A stretch of 64,000 nucleotides of DNA from Gyrodactylus bullatarudis (GCA_012064415.1 SSNU01000019.1:361968-425967), one strand, 5' to 3'. Positions 13,228 to 25,800 are shown, counted from the first letter of the stretch. Notes: generated by a model not told the origin, from the sequence alone. Program-made: numbers and translations.

Positions 13228-13316
13228 CTTTCATATATTTGACAGTTTGTACATTTTCAAAATCTTGCCACTTTATAAAGAATATAGACTCACTTTATAA
13301 ATGTTTTTGTTAAGTC
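13228..13316. promoter_or_regulatory. compact divergent promoter
   Basis: Only 89 bp separate the ATG of the nucleotide-sugar transporter (minus strand) from the ATG of the small membrane protein (plus strand). Both 5' UTRs and both core promoters must fit here or overlap the coding starts. No TATA box stands out. Confidence 0.5.
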
Positions 13317-13550
13317 ATGGCGCGTGACAAGAAACTAAGAGTTTCTCAGGAGGTTATTCGAAAACTATCTAGTTATATTCCGGCATTTGAAGATGTATTC
13401 GATGAGGAAACCTTTTATATATCATTTGGAATTCTCGTAGTGATTTCCTTCTCAATAGCCTTCTGGGTGGCTTGGTATTTCGACATTGAAATAAAAGATG
13501 CTGGGTCTTTAGTGCCGGAGAAACCTCGAAGACAAAAAACTGTAAAATAA
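13317..13550 (+). CDS. small single-pass membrane protein, 77 aa
   Basis: I do not recognise this gene. The 77-residue frame starts at an ATG (MARDKKLRVSQEV). It has a basic N-terminus, an acidic stretch (FEDVFDEE), one strongly hydrophobic helix at about residues 33-53 (TFYISFGILVVISFSIAFWV) and a short tail ending in basic residues (KPRRQKTVK). Support for a real gene comes from gene-like codon use, its position 89 bp from a divergent housekeeping gene, and an AATAAA signal 82 bp after the stop. A small subunit of an ER or mitochondrial membrane complex is possible, but that is a guess. Confidence 0.7.
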   Translation: MARDKKLRVSQEVIRKLSSYIPAFEDVFDEETFYISFGILVVISFSIAFWVAWYFDIEIKDAGSLVPEKPRRQKTVK

Positions 13551-13983
13551 TTGTATTTAATGTTTAAAATTTTCCCATTCAATACTTTTGCCTATGATGA
13601 AATTTGAATTATATACTCCCCTGACAATCAGAATAAAATTTTTCACTTAAAATGCCTCTTTTATATTTCAACATTGATCAGTATTACTGAGTCAGTAATC
13701 TATACTGTATATAAAATCATCATATAAATTTAGAATGGTTTGTTAGTTTAGTCTTTGGGCCAAATTTATCTATCCAATGGAGTAGTATCCAATCGAGTAT
13801 CTTATAATCGAATATTTCTAGTAGATATCTACTTAAAAGTATCTTGGTGGATTAAAAAAAAGAAATTTATATAAAAATGATGATATTTTAATTCGTTTTA
13901 AAACACTATATGATTATAGAAATATACAGTATTATCACAGAAATCCTCAAAAATTGACAGACATTTTACACTTATTATGTACA
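13551..13983. other. intergenic DNA between convergent genes
   Basis: This gap separates the small membrane protein gene (+) from the 3' end of the ETS gene (-). An AATAAA at 13632-13637 fits the plus-strand gene. Nothing else was seen. Confidence 0.5.
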
Positions 13984-16900
13984 CTAAATATTTAAAATAT
14001 TCGTCCAATGATTCAACATGCCAATGGGTACTGGCATCCAGACACAGTTTTGTTCATCATGTCTATTTTCGCTAAAATCTGAGAGGGAAAATTTCTGAAG
14101 TATCGCCTGCTGGTCTGGGACAGGATTTGCCTTCCGTTTAAGTTCTGATTCTGGGTTAACCTGGGCATTCTTGAAGTTGTTAAGATGCTGTCTACTGTGA
14201 AGTAGTATTTGTTCGGTTAATCGTTGCATGTTGATGGTGTGTCGTTTGTGATGAAGTTGGACCCCATTCTCCGACTGAAAGAAATCTCGTCTATGTTTAT
14301 TGGGTTTAATGTTATTGTGAGATTGATAATCTGAGTTGTTGTTGAGACTACAATTTGAAGTAGGGGATAAGTGATGGCAGCTACAATGACAATTTGGCGT
14401 GATTGGCCTCTTACGAGAAGGACATGGTTCATTCCGGGGAAATTTGACAACTTGAGGCTCAGGTGTCAGTTGAACTTTATCTACAAGGGAATTGTTATTC
14501 TTGATTTGCTGAAATATTGAAAACCAAAACTCCAATAGCTGTCCATTAATTGGAATGGGATCTGAGAAGGATTTAACCATGAGATCTTCCAGGGCTGGCG
14601 ATGTCCCAGATTCTGCTTGGTCTCTTTCTGTAATTTCTCTCAAATTATCACATGCTTCTTTTTCCAGTGGTTTTTTCGGACAGAGAATTTCACTGACTAA
14701 TGACGAATTATTATGACTTTTATCAACTAATTCCTCCACAAGTGTCATTGAGTTATCAAGAGGTAAGACGACTGGCAAGGTATTTTGACAGCTCTGTTGT
14801 TGCTGCTTATGCATAGTCAACAGAGTCTTCCAGTCTGAGAATTGATACACAAACTTGTGACCATGGACTTTCTTAATAATGTTCTTTTGATAGTAGTAAC
14901 GAAGGGCTCTGGACAACTTGTCATAATTCATTCGGTGATTCTTGTCCTTGCGGAGACCCCATAATTTGGCCACTTCCTCGGCTTGTAAGAGGACAAATTC
15001 ACCTTCGTTATTTGTCCACTTGATGATTTCCTTGTATTGGGTGGAGAAGAGCAGTTCAAGAAGGAATTGCCACAGTGTTATCTTTCCATTAGCCCCATCA
15101 CCTGGACTACTTGTTATCGTCGTGTTAGCCTACAATAAAATAGCATTAAATTTTTTTCCTCTTGACACCTCGTTGTTTAGAGATAACCAAAATTTTCCAA
15201 GCTTAATATCATTTTGAAGATGATTAGTCATTATTCCGTTTAGAAATAAATATCTTCGAGTTTGTTCTGATATCGTGTACAAAATTTCAAATAAAAGCAG
15301 GGCCTACAGTAAAAATTAAGACTTTGTTCACACATTTTGAGAAAAAAATCTGGGAAATTACTAGAATTTCAACGATTTAAAATGGAAATTTTTCAATCTA
15401 ATTTCCAATAATGAATTTTTCTTGGTTAAAAGTTTCCACACAGTTCATTGATAAGACACGGGCATAGTTAAGGCATGGAACCCTACTCTCAAGTTAACAA
15501 TGGGAATAAACACTGATCTAACATGTTGATAATACGATACAAAGTAGTGATCGTTAAAAGTTTAAGCTCCAGGGTATGTTCATCTCAGTTGTTTTGCAAT
15601 TGCAGTTAATTGAGATGTAGTCGAGTTCAAAAGGGGGAAAAACAACACGCTTTAAATGAGACAGAAAGTGAGAAAAAAAGTGAGTCTTAACGGAATATGG
15701 AGAAGATATACTCTCGCTTCACCACCAGAGAAAAATTCTTACGAGATTTCATTCATTCACATACTCACGTAGTACCGTATATGCAGACCATAGGTAAAAT
15801 TCGATGAATGAATTCGTGTGTGAGTTTCTGAATAAATTTAAGAAATTACTATACTACAACTGATATTGTATTATTATAGAAAAAGTAAAGGATTATGAAA
15901 GGAAATTACCAAATCTTCCACTATTTAACACCCTGATGTATACACTATTATTCAAAATACAATCAATAGACGATACTGATGGATTCAGTGGTATGTATAG
16001 TTGTAGAGTATTAACAACAACATCAACAAAACCAGGAATAACTAGAAATGTTAAGGGATTGAGATTCTAGAGAGAGGAGAGATTGGAGGAAGAGGAAACT
16101 AGATTTCCGGAAATTGATTTTCCCTTTTTTTCCTCTCTCCGTTCCTCTACACTTTTTATTCCTGCTTTATTGATATGATATGATTAATACAATGAGTAAA
16201 AGAGATACTCAAACTGGAATTATTTGATGGCTGTTAATTAAATTAACTTAATTCGAGGGGTACATTAACCGAATATCCTCACAAATCAGACTGATTAAAC
16301 TGTGAGTAACTAGAGATTGACTCGAAAATGTAACGTCTGAAAATCACTTTCAAATTTATATTTTACATGGAAGAAGATATATTTAGACCCAAAAGTGCTT
16401 TAAAGATAATCGGATTTAAAAAATAGCTCAATTAAACCTTTTAATGAAATAGTAAAATTCGATGATGAATAGCTGATTGTAAAAGATTAATTTACAATTT
16501 TCAATGAATTGTAGTAAATAAAACTATACTCGATAAAGTCAGGAATGTGTGAACTTTGAGCTGAAAACTTTAACTGATCTCGAATGAACTTTTTACTAGT
16601 AACAAGATTAACTGAAAGCCAATTAAACTTGCTATTCAAGATTATCTGATAGTCTCATGAATCCCGGGAATCTTGTTACTAGTAACAAGTTTAACTGACT
16701 AGGCGAAATATAACGTTTATCACTAAAATTTTCGTTCGTTTTCTGTAAATTTCCTTATATGTTCAGAATCAAACAATATATAGCTGTTTGACGCCGAATT
16801 CCCACTTTTTGAACTTGGAGTTAAACTATTTTATTGATTTGAAAGAGTGGCCAATAGAACTTCCCAACTTCATACGAACCAATTTTAGCTTTATAACCAA

Positions 16901-19900
16901 GAAACTTTGTTATTTTTTAATCAATATTCATCAGTTATGCCTAGATTTCTCAAAATACTCTAATAATAAAACGACTTTTGCTCTTTGAATATGAAGAAAC
17001 ATTATGTACCAAGACCAAGTTTTGAGTGTCTACTCCTTCACTAAAACATAACCTATAGAATATACAGTATAGTGTGACAGATATAATAAATATTATAATT
17101 AAAGTGACCTCAGAACACTGTCACAAAAACTGTTGAATGTATATTGAGTAGGAAGGTAGCAAAGTCTGTAGTAATATTACGTTGAGAATGATACAAAATC
17201 TTGAAAAATAGACGTAAAATATGAAATACAGTAGTGGGCGTTTTCTAAAAAAATACATGAAAGGAAGATATTAACGTATTTTATTGACTTGAACTACCTC
17301 ATACACATGCATGTACATTGTACAAGGAATGGACTCATAATGTTTATATTATGTATTTTACTGCACTTGTTGTACATAACTGGGTTTCATTAATTTACAT
17401 ATATGAAGACAATTGTAGAGTTCATTCATTGTTCATGGAACAAAAAGCATCCAGTCCATTTTATATATGAACCACGTCATAGAGAAAGCAAGCTTACAAT
17501 GTCGTAGTAAACTTGTACAATCTTATCGTATCAAGCCAGAAAATTTCCAAGACTGGAGCATTAACACCTGAGTAAAATATTTTGAAAATTTTGTGAGTGC
17601 ATTAAAAACTTTGATTGAGAAAGTTTTATCGAAGGGAGTTTTTTTCATGATTGGCATCCAATCTTTTGTCTAGCGAAGTATTTTCTGAGGCTTAAATAAA
17701 TAACAATGAGGTATAAAACGTAAAAGTCTGAGTAGGCAACCAACATTGGACAGATACGTAAAAAGAAAGCAATGATCATGGATACAAGCCATCAACCCCC
17801 CTTTCCTTCAATACTCCAAATTAAAAGAACCAATCAGAGGATTTCGATTTTTCAAACATTTTGCTATATATATCTAGCCGGTGTAATAGTCTGATGAGAA
17901 CTGGTGAAATATAAGCTTTATAACTAAATATTCACTCGTCTTCTAAATCTTCTTAATGAATAGTTCATTAGGATCAGAAAATATTTTCGAAGAAGGTCGG
18001 CAATACTTCCCAAACAAATAACAATGAGTTGCTAAAATGATGTGTGATAGAAGATCACTGTGGGACTTTATTTTGGCTTATTGGTGACTAGAGATGAGTC
18101 CTGTATAATCTCTCATTCGATGGGTAAAAGTTACATTTAAAAATTAGATGAAAATTAGATAGAGACACCGGTTGTAGCTGTAAAAGTTTTTAACAGATTT
18201 TGATTTATCGAAATTTCATTGATTTCCAGTGATCGGAATTTAATTTCCAAACGGTAATGGGACACATTCCTAGATCAGATTTGATTTTATTGTTCTCAGG
18301 AATAGTCATGAATAAAAAGACTCATGAAAAAACAGCTATCAAGGACAGATTTCACAAGATTGTAGCCATAATTGCAAAATAAATATCATTCAGCACAGGG
18401 AGAACTAACCAATGACTGCAATTATTAATTTTCAACACAGGAAAAAGGGACCACAAATGCAATATTTAAAATTTTACATTGCAAAAAGGAACCAAAAATG
18501 AATTAAATTTTAGGGGTGCTCAAACCCAATATAATAAAGGAACCAAGATTGTATCTTGGCCTACCACTGTCACCATATCTGCTAATGGGAGGGTCCGAGT
18601 CACCAATTTTGCAAATACCCCTCCTGAAAAACTTCATTTGGTCACCCCCCCCCACACACTTTCAATTTAAATTCCTCGCTTTTGGTGTCGAATCGAGATT
18701 TGAAAATTTCAAATTTTTTTCCTTCAAATGTTGAAAAGAGGGTCTACAGAAAATATCTATCATACTTGAACCTTTAGTTTTAGGTTTTCTACAAAAACGT
18801 TCTAAACAGGACTTGAATTTTATTTTTTGTGAACAGGTTGAAACTCATCAAAGTGGATGAATAATTGTGTGGTATGAAGGTTTTCTCTTTAAGGTTTCTC
18901 CATCATCTGTCATCTAAAGGATTTTATATAAAAATAAACTCAATGTCATCTAGGTAGGTAGGCTATGTTAAAGAGACCCCACCTCAAGATTATGTCAGGA
19001 AGTTGGATTTCTCAACTCCAAAAATGTCACCTCTTTGGATGGGATTGATATCAATCAGAGAGTCATAGTATTTAGTTGACACTTTTCTACATCCTTTAGG
19101 ATGATTGATAGTTCTAGTAATAGCACCAGAAGTAGTGTAGTTGATTATTTCAAGAAGGAATTTTTTTTCAAATTGTAAAAGTGGGCAACATGAGTAGGAT
19201 CCCAAAAAAATCTTTGACATATTCGAATTTTTGATTTTCGTAAAAATTATAGATTCCCAACTTCATATCAATTAGCTTTAGTTTCTCCCTAGCAATTCAG
19301 TTAATCTTGTTAATCTTTTTGAAAATTCCAGTCATCTTATAACTCGTAACTTTTGAAATTATAAATTACAGTTGATTGAATACTAAATCATTTATTGCCA
19401 AGTATTCCTCATTCATAAAACTATTGTAGCGCTTTGATCGTGAATCTGTTTCTTTGCCTAATCAAAAACTTTGTGGGAAAGAAATCTACCTCAATTAGGA
19501 TACAGTAGTCCTTTTTTTGATCGATAAAAAATTCAAACTTACAAAATGTAATGATCTTACAAACATTAATACCATAATGTCTCATATAAGGTCTAAACTT
19601 ATCTCTTGAAATCTCTTGAGAGGCTTAATTGTTTATTTAGTAAAAGCCAAAATTCTCCATCCATCAAGATTCAATGACATTTCTAATTTGTTCCCAAGAA
19701 AACTCAATTAATATTTTTTATTATTTTGTACACATATATATCAAATTTTTAATAAACGTACGTATTTTCTAACAAAAAAAAGGATCAAAAATTTTCGAAA
19801 ATTATCCTTCTGTAAAATATTTGCACTGAAAAATCTCTATTTCTAATTTCTCAATCAAATTAATCTACAGCTGATTTTAAGGTGTTAAAAGTTAGGGTTG

Positions 19901-22223
19901 ATTCCAAAAATCACGCCAAGAAAATTTTTTTTCCAAAAATCACCCCAGAGGAAATTTTCTCAAATATTCACCCCAAATATTTTTTTTAAATAATAAGAAA
20001 TGATTTAATGTGATAATTTATCTACCCTTTTTTCAGCGCTTGATATTTTACGGCTTTTGCACGTTCTTCCATATTTTTTGTTTACTCTGTAACTTTCAAG
20101 TTACGACTCCATTAGATTTTCGACTTCACGGAGCATGATAAGCTGCTTTCAAGGAGATTATTTTTTATTCATATGGGGCATACTTTTTAAAAACAACTTG
20201 ACTTTTTAGCCACGGCATACAGATGTTAATTAGGATATTCATTAATTTTTGCAAACTACAAGGACATTGGAATTTGGGGAAGTTAGCAACTCTTTTTATT
20301 TCAATATTTCGATCTTGAAAAACAAGAAATAAATCTTCTTTAAGGATAGCAAAAATTTGTAAGAACCTAGATTCGCGTAAGGTTTTTTCCATCAAATTTT
20401 CTATATAAGGAGAACGTTCACTTTCAATCTTTCTGAAACTTATGCAGGTTGCATAAAGAATTTTAATCATTTCAGAATTTACACCATTCAATAAGAAGGA
20501 AATTTTGAAATGAGAATAATTGATTCGGGGTGAAAAGTTGAAATTTTCATTGAGGTGATTTCTGGAGTGAATTTTGGAAAAAGATTTCCTTTGGGGTGAT
20601 TTTTGGAAAAATAAATTTCTTGGGAATTAACCCTAAAAAATAAAGATTTTCCAGTGAAAATATTTTACAGAAGGATAATTTAATATCTGTGAGTCCTGGT
20701 AATTTTAATTTTTCTATTATTATTATGATTTCATTCAAATAGTACAAAATCCAGAATTGATTCTTTCCTACCTAAAAACTATTTTGGTGTTTCATCAATT
20801 GGAATTGTTGTATATGCTAGGGATTCACGTAATTTTATGTATTATAAATTATTGAAAAAACAAGGAGTTTATTTACAAAAAAGCTCACATTCGAGAGAAA
20901 ATATATGATTCTTTTTGAGCACACAAGATTTCAAACAAAAGTATGCCACTATACTCTCGGATTCTATCAGTTATTCTCATGAATGTTAAACATTAGAAAC
21001 CTTGAAGAAAGCCACAAGACCATTTCTCGGCTTAAGACTGAACGATTTGCCTTTTTCAGTGTTTGAGACTTGTTCGAAGACAGGTTGAGAGATATCTGCT
21101 TAGTTCATCATTCTCGTTTAAAAAACTACAAGACTATCTTCCCTGACGCTAACCATTAGATTTTACTTACTAAAGAAATAAGATATATATACATATACAT
21201 GTATGTAGTACGAAATACAATAGAAATCTATATCTGATAAGATATTCTATTTAATATTATTTTGAGTCACAAACCGCTCATATCTTTAACTGCCTCATTT
21301 ACCCGATTCGACTGGAATACGAACTTTTTTGTACGCCAAAGAATATTTGATTGGTGTATTCTTTGAGAATAGTTGGGGGCTCTCGTGAGCTATTCAGATT
21401 TACCTATTCAAATTTATTGAACTTCAAAATTATTAGTAGAATTAAATTTTGCATTTAATTTGTAATTAATGTATTTTTGAAAATCAATATCGAAATTACC
21501 GAATAATTTGAAGCTTTTATCGATGTTTAGAATGTTTTATATGTCTTATGAAAGAATCCATAGAACTATTTCGGTTAATCTCAGGATGCAGCTGATGAGA
21601 AAAGAACGAATCAAGAAGAAAAAAACTTTATAATACTCGAAGGAAATTGACAAATATTGCTCGAAAACTGCATCTCTAAAAAAAACTGAAGAAATATTTA
21701 TAAACTTCCAATATTATATGCATTACTCAAGCAAAACTAGAAAAAGCATATTCACTGAGTAGGTATGTTTAACAAATTATAGTCAGGTAATTATATCCGA
21801 TAATTAATTTGAATTGCGAACCATAATCTCATTCAATAGTTGAATGAAATGTGTAAAATAATATTCACGTCAAACAGCTATCATACTGCTTTTCATTGAA
21901 TTAAATAAATAGTAAAATACAATGCCACTTCGTTCAAGAACCATTGTACTACTATTTGATTTGAAACTTTGAAAAATACAGATTTAATTCATAGAATGAT
22001 CAATACTCACATCATTATTATTAGTATTGCATTTGGGGTTTGAGTAGATTATCTTAAGGGCTTCCTTGGTGTTCTCTTCTGATGAAATTTCTGACAGGCT
22101 GCCTGGGTCATTATCCTCTTTGATGTAATCATCTGGTGAGTCTCCCCTCTCCATTCTCAAAATCGATCTGGTTGTAAAGTTTTTCTGGTCATCTTGACTC
22201 TGTAGACTCTGGACAATGTTCAT
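13984..22223 (-). CDS. ELK/TCF-type ETS transcription factor
   Basis: Two exons: 22223-22011 (71 codons, from an ATG) and 15129-13984, across a 6,881-nt intron. The donor (GAT|GTGAGT) and acceptor (TTGTAG|GCT) are both phase 0, giving 452 aa. The ETS domain spans about residues 88-172: [53 protein letters not shown]. The recognition helix with the two DNA-contacting arginines (RALRYYY) is intact. The [12 protein letters not shown] block resembles ELK4/ELK1 and nematode LIN-1, nuclear factors that respond to MAP-kinase signalling. Exon 1 is acidic (SDDDE-rich) and is linked by phase, strand and splice-site quality, not by homology, so the link is less certain than the ETS call. The C-terminal half is Asn/His/Ser-rich with no domain I know. 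Confidence 0.82.
15283..15395. repeat. partial copy of repeat family K
   Basis: The stretch around GGGCCTACAGTAAAAATTAA resembles 45044-45130 and, inverted, 34860-34960. It lies in the ETS intron close to the acceptor of exon 2. Confidence 0.45.
15396..18400. other. ETS intron, no gene seen
   Basis: AT-rich intronic DNA. Two copies of an ACTAGTAACAAG motif near 16595 and 16678 are the only local structure noticed. No exon or RNA gene could be supported. Confidence 0.4.
18430..18622. repeat. copy of repeat family H
   Basis: This is similar, in inverse orientation, to 54585-54800. Shared blocks are GGCCTACCACTGT, ATATCTGC and the terminus CCAATTTTGCAAATACCCCT. The other end of this copy is not clear. 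Confidence 0.55.
19155..19278. repeat. truncated copy of MITE family D
   Basis: An inverted match to 34283-34408, sharing GTAAAAGTGGGCAACATGAG and the terminus CAACTTCATATCAATTAGCT. The same terminus ends the elements at 44615 and 57120. Confidence 0.65.
19799..20681. mobile_element. 883-bp terminal-inverted-repeat element in the ETS intron
   Basis: The ends are inverted copies beginning AAATTATCCTTCTGTAAAAT, with arms of roughly 150 bp that include short CACCCCA-rich sub-repeats (near 19910-19980, mirrored near 20525-20620). The interior holds a minus-strand open frame of about 105 codons (20491-20165) without an ATG at its start. It looks like a non-autonomous DNA transposon; no transposase was seen. 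Confidence 0.6.
20731..20924. repeat. left arm of a long-range inverted repeat
   Basis: This 194-bp stretch, starting TCATTCAAATAGTACAAAAT, is repeated in inverted orientation at 26440-26634. By eye I find no mismatch over the arm. The two arms enclose the ETS first exon and the adenosine kinase gene. Confidence 0.85.
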
Positions 22224-23554
22224 TTCGTTTGTTTATTAATAATCTTTTTTCGTGGATATATAGGAGGAGGAGGAGTTGGTATTGAGAAAAAGTCTAATGA
22301 TTTCTCATTGGTTACTCGACTTTTATGAATGATGTCTATCTTACAATCATTATAATAATTATTTTTACTACATTCATTCAGATTTTCTTTTTTGATCCAA
22401 ATAAAACTTACAATGCAGCTATAATAATGGGTTGTTGCTATTATCTTATGACTACACCAATCAATCTACCCAAAAATCCTCACCAGCTAAATATTATTGT
22501 ATTATAGTATTAAAAAGGGATATTATAATATAATATTTACTCAAAAAATTATAATCATTCATTGTGAGTGCGTGTGTTTGTTTATCAATCTTGTCCTATT
22601 ACATTCATATACACGACGTTTTGTCCTCTTGCATAGAGTACTGATACACGTGTGCTATCAAGGATAGGTAATGTATATAGGAGTATATTATATATTTATA
22701 TATGTATATATAAATGTGTGTATATTATATACTGGTAGTAGTATTCTTATTAGGATTTTGAATCGGAAGGAAATGATGAAGGATATGAGAATATTTTTAT
22801 AATGATAATAATAATAAACAGGAAGGTACATACACACCGGAAAATCCTGGCCAATTACATTTCTCTAGGTGGGTGAATAATAATAATAATGATTTTATCA
22901 GGAAAGACATTCACAACTAAAGAGTTTCTAGTGACTGAGGAGGAGTAGACAAAAAGAGGCAAGTTAAAAGAGCATAGCAGTGAGTGAGTGAGAAGGGAAA
23001 AGGATATTGTATGCTTGTAAATGTCTAAAGAGGAAGGAATATGATGTATGAGGTACATTCTGAGGAAGTAATGTTATATAATTCAATGAAATTTAATACA
23101 CAATTATTTTTTTTAATTTCCGGCTAGAGAGGATAGAAAATAATTCGATAAGGAAGTTGAATGAAATTTGTAAAGGTAATCATCATCATCATCTATGCAT
23201 AGATTTGTATTCTTTGGACTACATTGTTTATATGCAGTATGTACAATGTACATTGTACATGTGGTGTATGGATTAGAAATGCAAAGGTGTATTCCCACCA
23301 TTAAATAAAACCATTCGATTTGTCTGTCTGTTTATTTAACTGAGTTTTTTGTGTGTTACAACGTTGAGTCGTGCACAATTGGTATTGCCTTTTGTGATTG
23401 GCTAAATATTTGATTGGTTAGTTTTGAAAATACTCTTTCCTTATTGGCTGATATTTTTCTTTCAAATTAAAACAAGAAAAATATCATGCTGCTATTAGTT
23501 ATTATAATATCTCTGGTATCAACAGCTGTTTTTTAAAAATTTATCTAGAGCAAC
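22224..23554. promoter_or_regulatory. divergent intergenic region between ETS and adenosine kinase
   Basis: 1.3 kb lie between the two start codons. TATA-rich microsatellite DNA sits at about 22685-22735, short ATA/CAT runs follow at 22800 and 23180, and a palindromic ACAATGTACATTGT cluster is near 23225. A TATATATC string on the minus strand at about 22255-22262 lies some 35 bp upstream of the ETS ATG and could be its TATA element. No gene was seen. Confidence 0.4.
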
Positions 23555-24574
23555 ATGTCGGCTAGTAAATTTGTTGGAATTGGAAATCCTCTCTTGGATA
23601 TGATTGTCTATGTGAAGGACGAGGAATTACTAAACAAATATAAACTCGAAAAGGACAACGCCATCCTTGCCGATGAGACACACATGCCAATTTATGAGGA
23701 GATACAGAATAATCCTGAAGTAACCTATGTTTCGGGTGGTGCTGGCCTCAATACAATGAAGATGATCCAATGGCTTAGTGAAGAGAAAGGCATAGTCTCC
23801 TATTATGGATCAATTGGTGATGATATTACTGGGAAGAAACTTGTCGAGGATTGTAAAACCCTCGGCCTCGACACCCAAATGATTGTGGATGAACATTTGA
23901 AGACTGGTAAATGCGCAGTCATTGTACACGGAATTAACAGATCCATGGTAACCCATTTGGGTGCAGCCATTTCCTTCAACAATGAACGAATAACAGAGGA
24001 AATGTGGACCAAAATCATGGCAGGCAGAATCTTTTACATGTGCGCCTACTTTGTCAACACGTCAATGGAGACAACTTTGCGGATAGCAAAGATGGCCTCT
24101 GAGGACGATGGGAAACTATTTGCATTCAACTTGTCAGCCCCCTTTCTTAGTACCTTCTTCTCAGATAGAATCAACTCGGTTCTACCCTATGTTGATTTAC
24201 TGTTTGGCAATGCAGATGAAATTTCAGCATATGCCAAGGCCAATAAAATTGAAGGGGATATCAAGGCTGCAGCCAGATACCTGCAAAAGTTTCCCAAGGA
24301 AAATGTAAACAAGCATAGAATGGTCGTGATAACAAATGGAGCCAAGAGTATCCTCCTTATATCAAATGAGGGAGAATTTCAGTTTGATGTTGAAAAGATT
24401 GCCAATGAGGAAATTGTTGATTCGAATGGAGCTGGGGATGCTTTTGCCGGGGGCTTCCTCAAGGAGTACGTTGAAACTAAAGATATTAACGCCTCTATTA
24501 AGACAGCAACCAGGGCTGCCAAGTATATCCTCAGACAGAGTGGCTTTCAACTAAAGGATAAATCAAACTTTTAG
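23555..24574 (+). CDS. ADK: adenosine kinase
   Basis: Intronless, 339 aa from ATG. The enzyme phosphorylates adenosine to AMP with ATP in the cytosol and nucleus, as part of purine salvage. It belongs to the PfkB/ribokinase family. Visible landmarks are the N-terminal GNPLLDM, the nucleoside-binding SGGAGLNTMKMIQWL, GSIGDDITGKKL, DLLFGNADEISAYAK, and the PfkB signature VDSNGAGDAFAGGFL, with the anion hole and catalytic base Asp295. Length matches animal ADK (about 345 aa). The absence of introns fits its neighbours (transporter, galactosyltransferase). It lies inside the 5.9-kb segment bounded by long inverted repeats at 20731 and 26634. Confidence 0.95.
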   Translation: MSASKFVGIGNPLLDMIVYVKDEELLNKYKLEKDNAILADETHMPIYEEIQNNPEVTYVSGGAGLNTMKMIQWLSEEKGIVSYYGSIGDDITGKKLVEDCKTLGLDTQMIVDEHLKTGKCAVIVHGINRSMVTHLGAAISFNNERITEEMWTKIMAGRIFYMCAYFVNTSMETTLRIAKMASEDDGKLFAFNLSAPFLSTFFSDRINSVLPYVDLLFGNADEISAYAKANKIEGDIKAAARYLQKFPKENVNKHRMVVITNGAKSILLISNEGEFQFDVEKIANEEIVDSNGAGDAFAGGFLKEYVETKDINASIKTATRAAKYILRQSGFQLKDKSNF

Positions 24575-25179
24575 AGATAACAACCGAGAAAATAACCAGT
24601 GTACTTATCAATAGTCCTTTTTATGATAAATCATCATTATTTTTGAAAATTGAATTAAACCTGCCCTTTTCATTCTTGAGACATTCATTACAGCATAGTT
24701 TGACTCTTTATACTGCCATCTGATGATTTCCTTTGACACAGTGAGATTGTAGTCTACCTGCTTTCGTTGATAACTATAGATGCTCCAACTACTGAGGCGA
24801 AAAAATACTCAAGGAGAAAGTCAGGAATCCTTTGCTTGCTAGACAGTCTCTCCTGTTTCAGTGACTGAAACTTTCAGTCAAAAATACCTATCCCAAAATG
24901 TTCAAGAAGAATTCTTTGAATTAATCAACTTGATAAAATCTTTTGAGTGTTACTGAAGGTCTTTTAGCTAAATTCTTTCTCTATTTTTCATCAAGTTTTT
25001 CGATTTAAAGATTCATGACTTTTAAAGATCATCTTTGACCACTTCTCACGGATTCTTCTTACCTTAGAATCTGTACCATCGATAGCCAACCTAGTTCAGT
25101 TTCCCAACCTGATCCTCACGCTGACTTTCGATTATTCCTCAAAAATTTTTACGGACACCAGTACCCTCGTATTGTGAAT
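24575..25179. other. 3' flank of adenosine kinase, no gene seen
   Basis: AT-rich DNA with no supported exon. It may include 3' UTR; no AATAAA close to the stop was found. Confidence 0.4.
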
Positions 25180-25800
25180 CCTCTTAGAGCATGGTGGTTT
25201 TGTTTTGGAATTTTCTGGTCAAAAGCACTAGATGAGGTAATTCTTCTAAGCCAGATAAGATGTAGACAAGCCTTTTCTAGCAGCTCCTTGTATGAGTAAG
25301 GCCCAAAGCACGGCCGTAAGAAATAAAATCAAAGGCGTTCAGTTTTTCTTATAGCATCTGTAGAAAGATTGCAGAGAAGAGACGCTACAGAATCAAAATG
25401 CGGGAGGAGGAATTGCTTGAAAAGTAGGAGCCAAAGATTTGGCTAACAACAAGAGAACTAACGTCTGGTGTAAGTGATATGTTTGAAGATGAGCTCATGA
25501 TTTTTGTCTTGCTGTGATTGAGCAAAAGTCCAATTAGACCAAGATTGTTAGTAAGGTGATTTATTTCACCATCTGCATATTTGTAATTGGCTACATCTGG
25601 TGAAGAGGGAAAAATTAGAATGAATACAAGGTTGAACAATGTAGGTCCAATCCTGAAGGCACTCCTGATGTGATTTTAGAAGGTTGAAATCTGGAATGAG
25701 ACATGTATAAAGAAATCCAATCATAAGTTTGATTCAGAGTTAAAATCTTTTCATTTTCTTCAAGATTGATTATTATTATCAAAAAAGCTGAAGACACGAT
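25180..25800 (-). mobile_element. decayed non-LTR retrotransposon (LINE family 2), copy 1
   Basis: Minus-strand fragments of reverse transcriptase in shifting frames. SGVPSGLDL and GPTLFNLVF stand in for the usual GVPQGS..LGPLLF motif, and NYKYADGEINHL for the catalytic FADD box, where the second Asp is now Gly. The NHSKTKIM region follows. Stops and frameshifts show it is dead. The part near 25300 matches 33600-33660 of the second copy (AGTAAGGCCCAAAG). Confidence 0.75.
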
